In this document: one piece after another, positions 62,088 through 64,000 of the stretch
Numbering within the stretch: the stretch's first letter is position 1
Layout: each line of letters begins with the position of its first letter
Assembly: GCF_003073045.1 (NCBI RefSeq)
Contig: NC_037601.1
Span: forward strand, 4,123,872 to 4,187,871
DNA from: Pomacea canaliculata
Lineage: Eukaryota; Mollusca; Gastropoda; Architaenioglossa; Ampullariidae
Direction of reading: 5' to 3'
Length of the DNA stretch: 64,000 bases
Program-made: the position numbers and the translations under genes
Notes under the pieces: model-generated
Seen by the model: the letters and a program-made list of their open reading frames with translations, nothing else
Database searches by the model: none
What the model was told of the DNA's origin: nothing

Positions 62088-64000
62088 ATCTTTAAACAAA
62101 AATACAGTAAACTTTAAGAAAAGAAAGAGATTTAGCTGCTGTTACAAAAAATAAAGTAAAACAGAGGTTATATTGCTATTGGAAGTAGATAATGATGGGA
62201 AAAAGAACATTTCAGGGTTTAAAGTTTCCCATGTTTGTGGCCTGCACGTTGGTCAAGTAAGCCTGTGTCTCCACATTAATAGCTACTTGCAGTAATTAAA
62301 GGATTTAGTACCCTTGTTTTATACTTTGAGAAAATGGGATCATGAAGAGTTTCTTTTTCCTAATACTGACTCAAACAAGTTTCTTCATTTCAAAAAGTAT
62401 ATAGCCAAATGTGAACTCTTCATATGCCATCCCAAAACTTGTATTAATGGACTGCTTGCAGACGAATTTTTTTCCAGTTAACTATTAGAACGAGGCTGAT
62501 GTGCTCAAATCTTCCGGTTTAGTCATATTCATTATTTAGGCTCTCCGAGACAGCGAAGAACTTCACAAGAGGCTAAGCGTTGGTCTCGGCAGACAGACAG
62601 CCATCCACCTCTACACGTCCATGACCACCGTGGTCCGTGGTCCACTGTTATTAACCTGCAGTTTACATTCAGAACACGGGAGATAACACATGTACCCTAT
62701 AAACCTCAACTGAAAAGAAGAGGGTGGGGAGTCTCTAATTTTTACAAAGTATTTTTTCTGTTCATCTTCATCTGCCTGATTTTTCAATCCACTTCTTGAC
62801 AGCGACGACCGTTTGCTGTCCTGTGTCCTGTGTCCACATGCTCCGGGAGTAGGGTAGTAGGCAGGGAACAGAAAGGTACACGAAGACCTAAGGGTCAAAG
62901 TTCCAGTCTATCTTCTACTTGTCGCAATATAAGTGTTTGTGTTTTATCCACTCTTCTGGCATATCTCTGTTGCCTTTCAGCGCTGGTGGGTTCAACACCT
63001 GTATAAAGTGTATCAGGAGGAATGACCTATAAATAAGTTGCAAAATAGGACAAGGGGAGTTTTTTTTTTTTTACGCATGTTTGGAATAAGTTCGTATCTA
63101 ATGTAAACAGGATTTTGAAGTAGATGTAATGTTTACCCCTCTGTAATGACACCTGAAGTAAGATGTACGTGTTGTGTCTGGTTACGAACAACTTAAAATC
63201 GTCTGACGAGAAGATGTACAATGAATTCTATCAATATAGACCTATTCTATGCCAAACATAGTTTTTTCTGTATACTAACAAACCAAATATGAAGCTCAGT
63301 TGCTCTCAGTTGGTATAGGGAAGGTGGATGAAATAATTAACCTAGGTATATTTACCTTCTGCGTGTGTTTACACATATATGTGAGTGCAAGGGCGCCTAC
63401 CAAATTTATCTCGAAAAAAATTATCAGCCTTTTAAACATAATAAATATGATACAGCGATATTTTCACGTTCTTCTCCATACAGTGTTAATCAAATATTTC
63501 AGTTCACCTTAAAATGAGAGAGTTCTGTGCATCATTCTCAACATGCATTTGATGTTGATTGCCTGAAGACTGCAGCAAGACATCTTTAACATGTTTATCT
63601 GTCATCATTTTTAACTCCCCTTCATCCACTTTGTTATCAATATCGTAACCCAGTTTGTTTATCTACTCTAGACCTCGGCTATGTTATTTCTCCACGCATT
63701 ACCAAACATCAGTCTGTGCTGTAATCTCCAAAAATTAAATTAAGAATATTTATAACAGTTTACTTACTTGTTGGCACTGGTGTTCCTGAATTCCTCGGCT
63801 AACTTCAGAGGCAGCAGCACAAAGTGTGGTTTAGTTGAAGTAAGTTTAAAGTCTGATTACTCGGAGCGATGACCCTTGCAAGGTGCAGTCCATGCAACCA
63901 TCGCATGCTCTGTCTAGCTTGCTATAGGTCTGTGCTAGTCCAGGTTAGTTTAGTTTAGAGAGAGGAGTTTCAACAATAATACAACTACTTACAAAATTTC
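62088..64000. other. 5' region of the transporter gene
   Basis: No coding exon was recognised. A strong minus-strand donor CCAACAA|GTAAGTAA at 63768/63767 could end a 5' UTR exon that splices to the acceptor TTTAAAG just upstream of the transporter ATG. The exon's 5' limit is not visible. Confidence 0.4.

Noticed and set aside
1..64000. CRISPR arrays, rRNA or tRNA genes, bacterial operons, viral genes
   Set aside because: None seen. The simple repeats are microsatellites, and no cloverleaf or rRNA core sequence was recognised.

Overview
This is a window of an intron-rich animal genome. It has spliced genes with GT-AG introns, microsatellites, retroposon tails and one DNA transposon, and no bacterial or organellar features. 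The gene content suggests an invertebrate, most likely a lophotrochozoan such as a mollusc. The tandem ZNFX1-like helicases, an IRF-type promoter motif and a b(0,+)-type transporter all fit that, but the phylum is an inference. All gene models were built by hand from splice sites and reading phase.

Layout. (1) 1.2-21.6 kb, minus strand: one gene of unknown function. Six phase-compatible exons encode about 690 aa with an acidic stretch and a cysteine-rich patch. Its 9.3-kb third intron holds a decayed PIF/Harbinger-like transposon (9.4-12.8 kb) with a broken Myb/SANT-like gene and no transposase. A separate 125-codon ORF lies downstream at 546-923. (2) 23.5-51.5 kb, minus strand: a tandem array of three ZNFX1-like genes, called P1, P2 and P3 here in order of rising coordinate. 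P3 (50.2-39.5 kb, 16 exons, about 2012 aa if one frameshift is ignored) and P2 (36.3-26.8 kb, 14 exons, 1771 aa) are superfamily-1 RNA helicases with NFX1-type zinc-finger repeats. P1 (24.8-23.5 kb) has only the first-exon motif and the N-terminal helical domain. A relic of one exon lies between P2 and P3. (3) 54.36-54.89 kb, plus strand: the mitochondrial ribosomal protein bL36m gene with a long C-terminal tail. (4) 62.1-56.4 kb, minus strand: a 12-exon b(0,+)-type amino acid transporter light chain (494 aa), convergent with bL36m.

The array is the most interesting part. All three paralogs open with a short coding exon bearing Y-x4-L-hydrophobic followed by PPPxxPDxxPL, which resembles the eIF4E-binding motif of 4E-T and 4E-BPs. 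P1 and P2 share a homologous upstream segment that holds a GAAAnnGAAA (ISRE/IRF-type) element. ZNFX1 is known elsewhere as an interferon-stimulated dsRNA sensor and a small-RNA inheritance factor. The array therefore looks like a locally expanded antiviral or RNA-surveillance cluster, possibly linked to cap-dependent translation. Patchy near-identity between P2 and P3 suggests gene conversion. A single extra base in P3 and a splice-phase mismatch in P1 suggest that parts of the array are decaying, or that the assembly has errors there.
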